From JAIBJN01 sp963784175 (GTDB lineage: Bacteria; Actinomycetota; Thermoleophilia; Gaiellales; Gaiellaceae), in the NCBI GenBank assembly GCA_963784175.1, contig CAWAQJ010000024.1, positions 21,555 through 85,554 on the forward strand: a stretch of DNA of 64,000 nt, written 5' to 3'. Made by a program: the position numbers and the translations under genes. The notes beneath the pieces were generated by a model that saw nothing but the letters and a program-made list of their open reading frames with translations, ran no database searches and had not been told where the DNA came from. This document shows positions 1 to 7,494 of the stretch, piece by piece. Each line of letters begins with the position of its first letter. Positions within the stretch are counted from its first letter, which is position 1.

Positions 1-594
1 GCCGTGCCCCGTGCCGACGAGCTCTCCGTCGATGTTGGCCGCGCAGGTGAAACGGCGGTCGTGCGGGGGGCCCTCGACCTCGAGGACCGTGTATGCGACC
101 GCCAGGCCGCGGCGGGCCAGCTCCTCCTGGAGCTCCGTCTTGTAGTCGACGTGCCCCTCGAGGGCGTACTCGACCCGCTCCTGGAAAGCCTCGACGATCG
201 ACGCGCGGATCGCCTCGAAGCCGTGCTCGAGATAGAGCGCGCCGAGGCACGCCTCGACGAGCGCCGCGAGCACGTTGCGGTTCGCCGCCAGCCGCAGCAG
301 CTCGTCGCGGTCGACCTCGCCCGCATAGCCGGCGAAGAGCTCCCCGAGCCCCAGCTGCTTGCCCACGATGGCACAGCTGTGACGCGAGACGACGTGCGCG
401 CGGATCTTGGCCAGGCGGCCCTCCGCCTCGTCCGGGAAGCGGTCGTAGAGCTCCTCCGCGATCGCCAGGCCGAGGACGCTGTCGCCGAGAAACTCGAGTC
501 GTTCGTACGAATCAGCCCGGCGACGCGCCCAGGATGCGTGCGTGAAGGCGTGGTGAAGGCGCTCGGGCGGAAGCGCCTCGATCAGGTCGAGCAG
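1..594 (-). CDS. rnc: Ribonuclease III (C-terminus cut by window edge)
   Basis: Double-strand-specific endoribonuclease for rRNA and mRNA processing. The minus-strand frame reads through the catalytic RNase III domain, including the signature ERLEFLGDSVL, and into the double-stranded-RNA-binding domain (TCAANIDGELVGTGHG), where the window ends. Gene order yceD-rpmF-plsX-acpP-rnc is a widespread arrangement. The start is unclear: from the in-frame stop at 720-718 down to the conserved N-terminal helix there is no ATG, GTG or TTG; the first GTG lies far inside the catalytic domain at 366. A CTG at 594 after a G-rich stretch is the most sensible initiator, unless an indel hides the true start. 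It follows acpP closely, so it is probably co-transcribed and translationally coupled. Confidence 0.9.
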   Translation of the reverse strand, partial: MLDLIEALPPERLHHAFTHASWARRRADSYERLEFLGDSVLGLAIAEELYDRFPDEAEGRLAKIRAHVVSRHSCAIVGKQLGLGELFAGYAGEVDRDELLRLAANRNVLAALVEACLGALYLEHGFEAIRASIVEAFQERVEYALEGHVDYKTELQEELARRGLAVAYTVLEVEGPPHDRRFTCAANIDGELVGTGHG

Positions 595-613
595 CGAGCC
601 CCCCGGGGTTTCG

Positions 614-859
614 CTACTGGTGCGACGAGATGTAGTCGACGGCCTGGCCCACTGTTTGGATCTGCTGAGCGTCTTCGTCAGAGATCTTGATACCGAACTG
701 ATCCTCGAGCTCCATGATCAGCTCGACCAGGTCGAGGGAGTCTGCGTCGAGATCTTCCTGGAACGAGGCCTCTTCCGTGATCTCGCTCTCCTCGATCCCG
801 AGCTGCTCGACAAGAACATCCTTCACTCGCTCGGCGATCTCTTCGCGCGAAGCTGCCAT
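614..859 (-). CDS. acpP: Acyl carrier protein
   Basis: Carries growing acyl chains on a phosphopantetheine arm in type II fatty acid synthesis in the cytoplasm. The 81-residue product has the usual size, acidic composition and the DSL motif, with the modified serine at residue 41 (DADSLDLVEL). The ATG at 859 was chosen over an upstream extension because it gives the standard length and has a purine-rich GGGAG ribosome-binding site about 9 nt upstream. It lies 80 bp downstream of plsX and just before rnc, consistent with a phospholipid/ribosome operon. Confidence 0.97.
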   Translation of the reverse strand: MAASREEIAERVKDVLVEQLGIEESEITEEASFQEDLDADSLDLVELIMELEDQFGIKISDEDAQQIQTVGQAVDYISSHQ

Positions 860-939
860 CTTGTTTCTCTCCCTGCCTTTCTCTGTCTCGGACACCCAGC
901 GGGAACGGCGCAGGATGCTACCACGCATTGCGCGGTGGT

Positions 940-1938
940 TTAAGGGGCGGCCGCCTCGCCGACCCCGCCTGCAAGCCGATCGGCTACCCGATCGACGACA
1001 CCCGCAACCACGCCACGGGCGCCGTAGCGGATCGCGTTCGCGATCGCCGTCGAGGATGAGTTCCCGTGCGCGATCACGACGAGGCCACGCAGGCCGAGCA
1101 GATACGCGCCGCCGTACGTGTCCGGGTCGAGCCGTGTCCGCAGGGCGCGCGCGGCCGGCCGGATGAGGAGCCCGCCCACCTTTCCGCGCGTGGAGGCGGT
1201 GATCTCCTCGCGGAAGGCCTCGAGCGTCGTCCGGATCGTCCCTTCGAGGAGCTTCAGCGCCATGTTGCCCGTGAAGCCGTCGCAGACGACGACGTCGGCG
1301 GCCTTGCGGAGCAGGTCCCGGCCTTCCACGTTCCCGATGAAGTCGAGGCCGGGCTCGGCCGCGAGCTCGGCGTGGGCCTCGCGGACCAGGCGGTTGCCCT
1401 TCTCCGGCTCCTCGCCGATGGAGAGCAGCGCCACCGTCGGTCGGGCGGCGCCGGCGATCTCGCTCGCGAAGACGGCGCCCATGTGGGCGAACTGGACGAG
1501 GTGCTCCGGCCGGGCATCCGCGTTCGCCCCCGCGTCGATCAGGATCGAGACGCCGCCGATCGCCGGGAGAGGGACTGCGATCCCCGGCCGGTGGACGTCA
1601 GGGAGCCGGCGAAGCTCGACGAGTGCAGCGGCGAGCATGGCGCCGGTGTTCCCCGCCGAGACGACCACCGCGGCGTCGCCTTCCGCGACCGCGCGGCAGG
1701 CGAGGAACATCGAGCTCTCGCGCTTCTCGCGCACGGCCTCCGACGGCTTGTCGTCCATGGCCACGACCTGCTCGGCATGGACGATCTCGAGCCCTTCCGC
1801 GAGCGGCTCGAGCACCTCGCGCGGGCCGTAGAGCACCGGCGCGACGTCAGGGGACTTGGCAGCGAGCGCGCCTGCGACGATCTCCTCGGGCGCCCGATCG
1901 CCGCCCATGGCGTCGACGGCGACCCGAACGGGCGGCAC
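940..1938 (-). CDS. plsX: Phosphate acyltransferase PlsX
   Basis: Converts acyl-ACP and phosphate to acyl-phosphate, the donor for the first acylation of glycerol-3-phosphate. The 332-residue protein opens with the family signature VAVDAMGGDRAP and keeps the conserved core (SAGNTGAMLA, FTGNMALK, GANADARPEHL). The GTG start at 1938 directly abuts the rpmF stop codon (1941-1939), so translation is probably coupled to rpmF. acpP lies immediately downstream. Together with the FakA/DegV-like genes at 7.5-10.3 kb, plsC and gpsA, the window carries much of a phospholipid precursor pathway; plsY is not in view. Confidence 0.97.
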   Translation of the reverse strand: MPPVRVAVDAMGGDRAPEEIVAGALAAKSPDVAPVLYGPREVLEPLAEGLEIVHAEQVVAMDDKPSEAVREKRESSMFLACRAVAEGDAAVVVSAGNTGAMLAAALVELRRLPDVHRPGIAVPLPAIGGVSILIDAGANADARPEHLVQFAHMGAVFASEIAGAARPTVALLSIGEEPEKGNRLVREAHAELAAEPGLDFIGNVEGRDLLRKAADVVVCDGFTGNMALKLLEGTIRTTLEAFREEITASTRGKVGGLLIRPAARALRTRLDPDTYGGAYLLGLRGLVVIAHGNSSSTAIANAIRYGARGVVAGVVDRVADRLAGGVGEAAAP

Positions 1939-2127
1939 CTAGGGAGCCTGGACGCGGAGCGGCTCGACCTCGCGGCCCTTATAGGTGCCGCAGGTCGGGC
2001 AGACGTGATGAGGCCGCTTCGGCTGGTGGCACTGCGGGCACTCGGTGACCGCAGGGATCGACAGGGAATGCGTCGCCCGCCGCTTGTCTCGGCGGGACTT
2101 CGAGGTCTTTCGCTTCGGAACGGCCAT
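1939..2127 (-). CDS. rpmF: 50S ribosomal protein L32, zinc-binding type
   Basis: Small large-subunit ribosomal protein of 62 residues. The N-terminus MAVPKRKTSKSRRDKRR is typical of L32, and two CxxC pairs (Cys30/Cys33 and Cys43/Cys46) make the zinc ribbon, so this is the C+ form. The ATG at 2127 is preferred over a long, shadow-like upstream extension. A TATACT hexamer 11 nt upstream suggests its own promoter inside the yceD-rpmF gap. plsX starts on the base after its stop codon. Confidence 0.98.
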   Translation of the reverse strand: MAVPKRKTSKSRRDKRRATHSLSIPAVTECPQCHQPKRPHHVCPTCGTYKGREVEPLRVQAP

Positions 2128-2138
2128 CGCGGCGGTCG

Positions 2139-2144
2139 AGTATA
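2139..2144 (-). promoter_or_regulatory. Putative -10 element of rpmF
   Basis: Minus-strand TATACT with 11 nt to the ATG at 2127. The surrounding GTCGCTATACTC is identical to the block upstream of rpmB at 10485-10490, suggesting a shared ribosomal-protein promoter. Confidence 0.6.
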
Positions 2145-2159
2145 GCGACAGGCCCCGGC

Positions 2160-2669
2160 CTAGAGCCGGTCCTTGAGCTCGGCGAGCGCGGCCCAGCGCG
2201 GGTCGTGATCCTCGCCCTCGTGCTCGTGGGGCTCCCGGTTGAGGTCGCGCCCGCACACCCCACAGAGGCCGGCGCAGTCCTCGCGGCAGAGGATCTTGTC
2301 CGGCAGCGCGAGCGCGACGGCGTCGTGCGCCCAGGCCGAGAGGTCGAGGCGGTGCTCGTCGAGGTACGGCGTCGTCAGCTCGTCCGACTCTCCGGGGCTC
2401 GTCGCCTGGTACTCGCGGCTCTTGACCTGCAGCGAGACGCCCGCATCGGCGAGGCAGCGCACGCAGGGCCCGACCATCCGCGCCTCGAGCTCGAGCTCGA
2501 GCACGAGCCCGGAGCTCGTCTGCGTGAGCGTGATCGCGGCCTCGGGGCTCTCCGGAATGGGGACATACCGCTGTCCGCCGAGCTCGAGCGGCTCCAGGTC
2601 CACGCTTTGCACGTCCCGGAACTGCTCTCCGGCGCGCAGCTTGGCCGTACGGACGTTGAAGGTCGTCAT
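2160..2669 (-). CDS. YceD/DUF177 family protein
   Basis: DUF177 proteins are encoded next to rpmF across bacteria and are linked to 23S rRNA accumulation; the exact biochemistry is unsettled. The 169-residue product has a beta-rich N-terminal half, a CVRC pair near residue 70 and a cysteine-rich stretch CREDCAGLCGVCGRDLN near residues 128-144 that probably binds metal. It is followed by rpmF. A TACGGT hexamer ends 6 nt upstream of the ATG, so a leaderless transcript is likely. The family call rests on sequence pattern plus the yceD-rpmF neighbourhood. Confidence 0.93.
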   Translation of the reverse strand: MTTFNVRTAKLRAGEQFRDVQSVDLEPLELGGQRYVPIPESPEAAITLTQTSSGLVLELELEARMVGPCVRCLADAGVSLQVKSREYQATSPGESDELTTPYLDEHRLDLSAWAHDAVALALPDKILCREDCAGLCGVCGRDLNREPHEHEGEDHDPRWAALAELKDRL

Positions 2670-2675
2670 GCCTTC

Positions 2676-2681
2676 ACCGTA
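2676..2681 (-). promoter_or_regulatory. Putative -10 element of yceD
   Basis: Minus-strand TACGGT with a 6-nt gap to the ATG at 2669, the spacing expected when transcription starts at or next to the start codon. Confidence 0.5.
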
Positions 2682-2699
2682 GCGCAGCTATGGAGGGGT

Positions 2700-3194
2700 T
2701 CAGACGGGCTGTTGCTCGTCGGTCGCGATACCCGCGACGACCGATTCCTGCGAGCGCTCGTGGAGCCGCTCGCGACCCCGGCGAACGGCGCCGAGGAACT
2801 TGTCCAGGTTGACCTCGAGGGTCGAGAGGATCGAGTCCGCCCAGTCCTCCATCTCCAGCCGCGTCTCGCGCGCCTGGCGACGGGCCTCCTCGACGATCTC
2901 CTGCGCCTGCCGCTCGGCCAGCTTGGCGATCTCGGTCTGCGACGCCTCGCGCACGGCCTGCTCGCGCGCCTCGCCGAGGATCCGGTCCGCCTCGCGCTTG
3001 GCCTCGGCCAGCATCTCCTGGCGCTCCTTCACGATCCACCGTGCCTGCTTGATTTCCTCGGGGATCGTCGCGCGCATCTGGTCGAGGATGTCGTAGATCT
3101 CTTCGCGGTCGATGCGCACCTGATCGGTCAGGGGGACGGCCTTCGCGTTGTGCACGAGGTCGTCCAGCTTGTCGATGAGAACGAGTACGTCCAT
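2700..3194 (-). CDS. SepIVA-like DivIVA-type coiled-coil protein
   Basis: The 164-residue protein starts with a hydrophobic segment (MDVLVLIDKLDDLV) and is then almost entirely charged heptad-like coiled coil, with many AEAKREADRILGEAR-type repeats. In Mycobacterium the gene beside DUF177 and rnc is sepIVA, encoding an essential DivIVA-like septal factor; Streptomyces has a counterpart in the same place. Position and architecture support a role in cell envelope or septum organisation, although such proteins are often mis-named ATP synthase subunit B. The ATG at 3194 has a TAGACT hexamer 7 nt upstream, within the last codons of coaD. Confidence 0.82.
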   Translation of the reverse strand: MDVLVLIDKLDDLVHNAKAVPLTDQVRIDREEIYDILDQMRATIPEEIKQARWIVKERQEMLAEAKREADRILGEAREQAVREASQTEIAKLAERQAQEIVEEARRQARETRLEMEDWADSILSTLEVNLDKFLGAVRRGRERLHERSQESVVAGIATDEQQPV

Positions 3195-3201
3195 GCGATT
3201 C

Positions 3202-3207
3202 AGTCTA
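3202..3207 (-). promoter_or_regulatory. Putative -10 element of the SepIVA-like gene
   Basis: Minus-strand TAGACT, 7 nt before the ATG at 3194, overlapping the coaD stop codon. Confidence 0.5.
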
Positions 3208-3735
3208 CTCTTGCGGGCTGACAGGCGCGCCGGGCTTTCCCCGTGGGAACAGCTCGCGGAATCGGCGCGCAACCTGCTCCGGAACGAGGTCGTCGACGTT
3301 CCCGCCGAACGAGGCCACCTCCTTCACGCCGCTCGAGGAGAGGAAGCTGTACTGCGGGCTCGACATGAGGTACATCGTCTCCACCTCGGGTGCGAGGTTC
3401 CGGTTCAGGTGGTGCATCTGGAACTCCCACTCGAAGTCGGAGATGGCCCGCAGGCCCTTCACCATCGTGCGCGCGCCGAAGCGCCGCGCGAACTCGACGA
3501 CGAGGTCCGAGAACACCTCGACCTGGACGTTCGGGACGTCGGAGAGCGCCTCGGCGATGAACCCGACGCGCTCCTCGACCGTGAACATCGTCGCCTTGTG
3601 CTGCGGGTCGCGGACGACGCCGACCACGACACGCTCGAAGATCCCGGCGGTGCGGCGGATGATGTCGAGGTGCCCGAGGGTGACCGGGTCGTAGCTCCCC
3701 GGGCAGATGCAGGTGACCGGCTGCGAGTCGCTCAC
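3205..3735 (-). CDS. coaD: Phosphopantetheine adenylyltransferase
   Basis: Transfers AMP from ATP to 4'-phosphopantetheine, the penultimate step of coenzyme A synthesis. The 176-residue protein carries the nucleotidyltransferase TxGH motif (TLGH, residues 19-22, after GSYDPV) and the C-terminal SSSGVKEVA motif, the family's ISS/T-x-x-KE signature. The GTG start at 3735 overlaps the stop region of rsmD, a pairing (rsmD-coaD) common in bacteria. CoA also supplies the ACP prosthetic group used by acpP nearby. Confidence 0.97.
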   Translation of the reverse strand: MSDSQPVTCICPGSYDPVTLGHLDIIRRTAGIFERVVVGVVRDPQHKATMFTVEERVGFIAEALSDVPNVQVEVFSDLVVEFARRFGARTMVKGLRAISDFEWEFQMHHLNRNLAPEVETMYLMSSPQYSFLSSSGVKEVASFGGNVDDLVPEQVARRFRELFPRGKPGAPVSPQE

Positions 3736-4272
3736 TCAGGCCGCCTCGAAGACCGTGACCCGCGCCGAGCCGTAGCGGCGGCTCGTTCGCTTGGGCAGCG
3801 GCAGGTCGGGCTCCTCGCGGGCGTCCGACTCGACCACGGCGATGCCGTTCTCCGCCACGACGGCGGGCAGGTAGGCGGCCAAGGTCGGAAGGGTACGGGC
3901 GAGCATGCTGTAGGGCGGGTCGATCAGCACGAGATCGTAACGCTTGCCTCCCGTCGCGTCGGCGGCCAGCTTGCGGCCGGCATCCTCTCGCAGCACGACG
4001 GCGCCCTCCAGCTTGAGCTTGTCGAGGTTCCGGAGGATCGTCTCCGCCGCCTCGCGGTCGGACTCGACGAAGGTCACTCGCTCCGCGCCGCGGGACAGCG
4101 CCTCGAGGCCCATGGCGCCCGAGCCGGCGTAGAGATCGAGCACCTCCGCCCCGTCGACCGGGCCGACGAGGTTGAAGATCGCCTCGCGGACGCGGTCGCC
4201 CGTCGGGCGCGTGTCCAGCCCTTTCGGTGCGGCGATGCGGGCGCCCTTACGCGAACCCGCGATGATCCTCAT
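3736..4272 (-). CDS. rsmD: 16S rRNA (guanine966-N2)-methyltransferase RsmD
   Basis: SAM-dependent methyltransferase acting on the small ribosomal subunit. In 178 residues it shows the SAM-binding motif LDLYAGSGAMG (45-55) and the catalytic DPPY (118-121). Its ATG at 4272 lies inside the 3' end of recG (26-bp overlap), so recG, rsmD and coaD form one transcription unit. No departure from family length or motifs is seen. Confidence 0.96.
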   Translation of the reverse strand: MRIIAGSRKGARIAAPKGLDTRPTGDRVREAIFNLVGPVDGAEVLDLYAGSGAMGLEALSRGAERVTFVESDREAAETILRNLDKLKLEGAVVLREDAGRKLAADATGGKRYDLVLIDPPYSMLARTLPTLAAYLPAVVAENGIAVVESDAREEPDLPLPKRTSRRYGSARVTVFEAA

Positions 4273-6340
4273 CGAACCTCCCCGCCTCGGCCCGCAGCGG
4301 TTCCAGCGTCGAGTCGTCGGCGTCGTCGAGCTCTTCCGACCAGCGGCGGGCCTTCGCGATCAGCTCACGGTCGCGTGTCAGCCGCGCGAACTTGAGGTCG
4401 GAGTAGCCCGACTGGCGCACGCCGAGGAGCTGCCCCTCGCGGCGCAGCTCCAGGTCGACCTCCGCAAGCTCGAAGCCGTCCGAGGTGGCGACGAGGGCCT
4501 CGAGGCGTCGCGTCGCCTCCTCCGTCAGCTCCTCCTTCGGGCGCGAGACGAGCAGGCAGTACGACTGCTCGGCCCCACGACCGACGCGGCCGCGCAGCTG
4601 GTGCAGCTGGGCGAGGCCGAACCGGTCGGCCTCCTGGACGATCATGATCGTCGCGTTGGGGACGTCGACCCCGACCTCGATCACGGTCGTGGCGACGAGC
4701 ACGTCGAGCTCCCCGCGCTTGAAGGCGTCCATCACCTCGCGGCGCTCGGCGGTCTTGAGCTTCCCGTGCAGGCAGCCGACGCGGAAGCCGCGCAGCTCGG
4801 CGGCCCGCAGGCGCTCGGCCTCCTGCTCGGCCGCACGGGCCTCGATCGTCTCCGACTCGGAGACGAGGGGGCAGACGACATAGGCCTGCCGGCCGTCCTC
4901 CAGGTGACGGCGCAGGCGCGTGTACGCCTCGCCGCTGCGCTCGTGGCCGACCCAGGCGGTGATGACCGGCTTGCGGTTCGCCGGCGGCCGCGCGATCTCC
5001 GTCACGTCGAGGTCGCCGAAGACCGTCTGGGCCAGCGTGCGCGGGATCGGCGTGGCGGTCATGTGCAGGACATGGGGCGTCGTCCGGCCGAGCGCACGCC
5101 GCTGCTCGACTCCGAACCGGTGCTGCTCGTCCACGACGGCGACCGCGAGGGAACGGAACTCGACCTCTTCCTGGATGAGCGCGTGCGTGCCGACGGCGAT
5201 GTCGGTCTCCCCGCTCGCGAGCCGGTCGCGGACCGCGCGCCGCTGCGCCGCGGGCACCGAGCTCGTGAGGAGCTCGCAGCGGACGCCCAGGTCGTTGCAG
5301 ATCCCCTCGACGGTGAGAAAGTGCTGCTCAGCGAGGGTTTCCGTGGGCGCCATCAGCGCGCCTTGCAGGCCGTTCTCGACCGCGCGCAGGAGCGCGTAGA
5401 GGGCCACGACGGTCTTCCCGGAGCCGACGTCCCCCTGGAGCAGGCGCTGCATCGGGCGCGACTCGGCGAGGTCGCGTCCGATCTCGTCCACGGCGGAGCG
5501 CTGATCCGGTGTGAGGTCGAACGGGAGCACGCCGTAGTAGCGGCCGATCAGCTCGCCCTGCTCGTCGAGGGCGGGCGCGCTGGACTGCTCCTCGAGCGCG
5601 CGACGGCGGTCGCGGAAGCCGAGCTGGAGGGTGAGCAGCTCCTCGAAGGCGAGCCGGCGGTGCGCGGCATCCGTCTCCTCCCGGTCACGCGGGCGATGCG
5701 AGGCCGTGAGGGCGTCGGCGCGCAGCGGCAGGCCCTCCTCGTGGCGGAGCCGGGCCGGCAGCGGGTCGGGCAGGAAGCGGACGCGCGGGAGCACGTTGTC
5801 GACCAGCGCGCGCAGGCGGTAGGAGGGCAGGTCCTCGCTGCCGCGGTACTCCGGGACGAGGCCGACGGTGTGCAGGCCCGCGCCCCCGACCTCGGTGCGC
5901 GCGACGCGGAACCCTCCCGAGAGCTCGCGGCTCCCGTGCAGGAGCAGCTCCGTGCCCGGCGCAAGCTTCGCCAGGTAGGCCTGGTTGAACCAGACGGCGG
6001 TCTCCCGCACGCCCTCGCCGTCGACGACGACGCCCTCGACGAGCTTCAGGTTCCGGCGCCGGGTCGGGCGCACGCGGATGCGCTCGAGGGTGCACCGCAC
6101 GGTTGCCTCCTCGCCTGCGGAGAGGTCGCCGAAGCTCCCGACCTGCTCCCAGTCGAGGTACGCGCGGGGGACGTGCTCGGCAAGGTCGCGGATGGAGCGG
6201 ATGCCGAGCTTGCCCAGCCGTTCGGCGACCTTCGGGCCGACCCCGGAGACCGTCTCGACGGAGGCGTCGGGGTCGACGCGTGGGCGCCTGGCGGCCGGTG
6301 CGTCGCCGCTTCCCGCAAACCCGGTGGGCGCGGCGGTTAC
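4247..6340 (-). CDS. recG: ATP-dependent DNA helicase RecG (start uncertain)
   Basis: Branch-migrating helicase that reverses stalled forks and processes Holliday junctions. The order is an N-terminal helix-hairpin/wedge region (SVETVSGVGPKVAERLGKLG), Walker A GDVGSGKT, the DEAH-box equivalent DEQHRFG, MTATPIPRT, and the C-terminal QLHQLRGRVGRG. About 690 residues matches the family. No ATG, GTG or TTG lies in frame between the cupin stop (6337-6339) and the conserved N-terminal segment; the frame stays open through the cupin gene. A CTG at 6355 may initiate, or an indel may have removed the start; a TTG at 6318 exists one frame off. The end given is approximate. Confidence 0.93.
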   Translation of the reverse strand, partial: VTAAPTGFAGSGDAPAARRPRVDPDASVETVSGVGPKVAERLGKLGIRSIRDLAEHVPRAYLDWEQVGSFGDLSAGEEATVRCTLERIRVRPTRRRNLKLVEGVVVDGEGVRETAVWFNQAYLAKLAPGTELLLHGSRELSGGFRVARTEVGGAGLHTVGLVPEYRGSEDLPSYRLRALVDNVLPRVRFLPDPLPARLRHEEGLPLRADALTASHRPRDREETDAAHRRLAFEELLTLQLGFRDRRRALEEQSSAPALDEQGELIGRYYGVLPFDLTPDQRSAVDEIGRDLAESRPMQRLLQGDVGSGKTVVALYALLRAVENGLQGALMAPTETLAEQHFLTVEGICNDLGVRCELLTSSVPAAQRRAVRDRLASGETDIAVGTHALIQEEVEFRSLAVAVVDEQHRFGVEQRRALGRTTPHVLHMTATPIPRTLAQTVFGDLDVTEIARPPANRKPVITAWVGHERSGEAYTRLRRHLEDGRQAYVVCPLVSESETIEARAAEQEAERLRAAELRGFRVGCLHGKLKTAERREVMDAFKRGELDVLVATTVIEVGVDVPNATIMIVQEADRFGLAQLHQLRGRVGRGAEQSYCLLVSRPKEELTEEATRRLEALVATSDGFELAEVDLELRREGQLLGVRQSGYSDLKFARLTRDRELIAKARRWSEELDDADDSTLEPLRAEAGRFDEDHRGFA

Positions 6341-7269
6341 GGCTCGCCGTCCCAGTAGCCCAGGGGCTCGATCCGCCCCATGACGCCGACGCCGCGCAGC
6401 GACACCTTGCCCGAGCGCGGGTAGTAGGCGATGTCGTTGGGCTCGCGCGTGCCGTACGCGAGGTAGACGAGGTCGGACGCGCCGGCGCGGAACGAGTGCG
6501 CGACGCGGGTTCCCGGCGGCCGGCCGACGACGTGACCGGGCCGGATGGCCTGCTCGTCGTCGCCCAGGATCAGCGTGCCTTCCCCGCCGAGGACGACGAA
6601 GATCTCCTCCTCCGCGGAGTGGCAGTGCGGCGGCCAGCCTTCGCGGCCGGCCGGGATGGTCAGGTACGACATGCCGGTGCGCTCGGAGCCGGCTGCGCGG
6701 CCGAGATCGCGCTCGAGGATGAGCGAGGCGCTGTGCTCGCGCTCGCGCCACTCGACGTCCTCGACGTTGACGATCGAGGCCGGGCGCTGCGCGGGCTCCC
6801 CGACCTCCGGCTCCCCTGCGGCCGCCTCGCGGACGTACGGGCCCTGTCCGGGGCCGACCAGCGCGACGTCGGCGAACCCGGGGTACATCCAGGCGACGCC
6901 CGCGCGCGGGAGCACCGTGTTCCCGTGCCGGACGCGGTGTCCGAAGGCCAGCACGCGCAGCCCGTCCGGCCCCGCGCGGAGCGTGTGCGCCTCACGGTGC
7001 GGCAGATGGACGAGGCAGTCGCCTTCGCCGACCTCGTAGACCTCCCCGCTCTGCCACGACAGGCCGCTTCCCTCGAGGACGTAGAACAGCTCCTCCGAGG
7101 CGCCCTCGACGTGCGCCGGCGTCGACCACTTCCCAGGGTCGACCTCGATCAGCGCGACCCCGACACCTTCGGTGCCGGCGGCGCGGCCGAGGTCGCGCCA
7201 GGTGCCGCCGATGTGCCCCGCCTCGCGGCGCGAGCCCTCCACGTCGTCCCAGTGCGCCAGGTGCTGCAC
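6337..7269 (-). CDS. Two-domain cupin protein of unknown substrate
   Basis: About 310 residues with two tandem cupin beta-barrels. The first has the region STPAHVEGASEELFYVLEG and the second the clear metal-binding pattern PPHCHSAEEEIFVVLGGEG followed by HSFRAG. Similar bicupins bind a metal and a small ligand or act as dioxygenases or isomerases, but nothing here identifies the substrate. The GTG at 7269 was chosen because a TATCGT hexamer ends 8 nt upstream; a TTG at 7278 is an alternative. The gene precedes recG, whose open frame overlaps its end. Confidence 0.82.
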   Translation of the reverse strand: MQHLAHWDDVEGSRREAGHIGGTWRDLGRAAGTEGVGVALIEVDPGKWSTPAHVEGASEELFYVLEGSGLSWQSGEVYEVGEGDCLVHLPHREAHTLRAGPDGLRVLAFGHRVRHGNTVLPRAGVAWMYPGFADVALVGPGQGPYVREAAAGEPEVGEPAQRPASIVNVEDVEWREREHSASLILERDLGRAAGSERTGMSYLTIPAGREGWPPHCHSAEEEIFVVLGGEGTLILGDDEQAIRPGHVVGRPPGTRVAHSFRAGASDLVYLAYGTREPNDIAYYPRSGKVSLRGVGVMGRIEPLGYWDGEP

Positions 7270-7277
7270 GGCGGCCA

Positions 7278-7283
7278 ACGATA
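7278..7283 (-). promoter_or_regulatory. Putative -10 element of the bicupin gene
   Basis: Minus-strand TATCGT with 8 nt to the GTG at 7269. Confidence 0.45.
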
Positions 7284-7334
7284 CCGCCCGCGCCCGGCGT
7301 CGAAGCCGCGCCACGTCCCCTCCAGCCACGCCCT

Positions 7335-7469
7335 GGGGTCTGACCCCCAGTCGTGTCCGCCGGGGACGTGGCCACGACGCTCTCATGCGGGATCGGGAGG
7401 CAGGGCGTGGCCGCAGGAGCCACGGCCAAGTGCCTGGCACCTGGACATGTCCGGGGTCAGACCCCGGAC
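7335..7469. repeat. REP/REPIN-like element with two inverted GGGGTC(N)GACCCC palindromes
   Basis: The gap between the cupin and DegV genes holds GGGGTC-T-GACCCC (7335-7347) and, about 100 bp away, the longer perfect palindrome GTCCGGGGTC-A-GACCCCGGAC (7449-7469). The cores are reverse complements of each other, so the copies are inverted. A further small palindrome GTGCC-T-GGCAC lies at 7430-7440. Paired inverted palindromes in an intergenic gap resemble REPIN elements spread by RAYT transposases; the second hairpin could also act as a terminator. No coding capacity is seen here. Confidence 0.6.
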
Positions 7470-7494
7470 GTGGCCGGCGGGGGCGCGTCCGCGG

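Noticed and set aside
4172..6358. Very long plus-strand frame of 728 codons opposite recG
   Set aside because: It has no recognisable motif and mirrors the codon phase of recG; long antisense frames are expected at this GC content.
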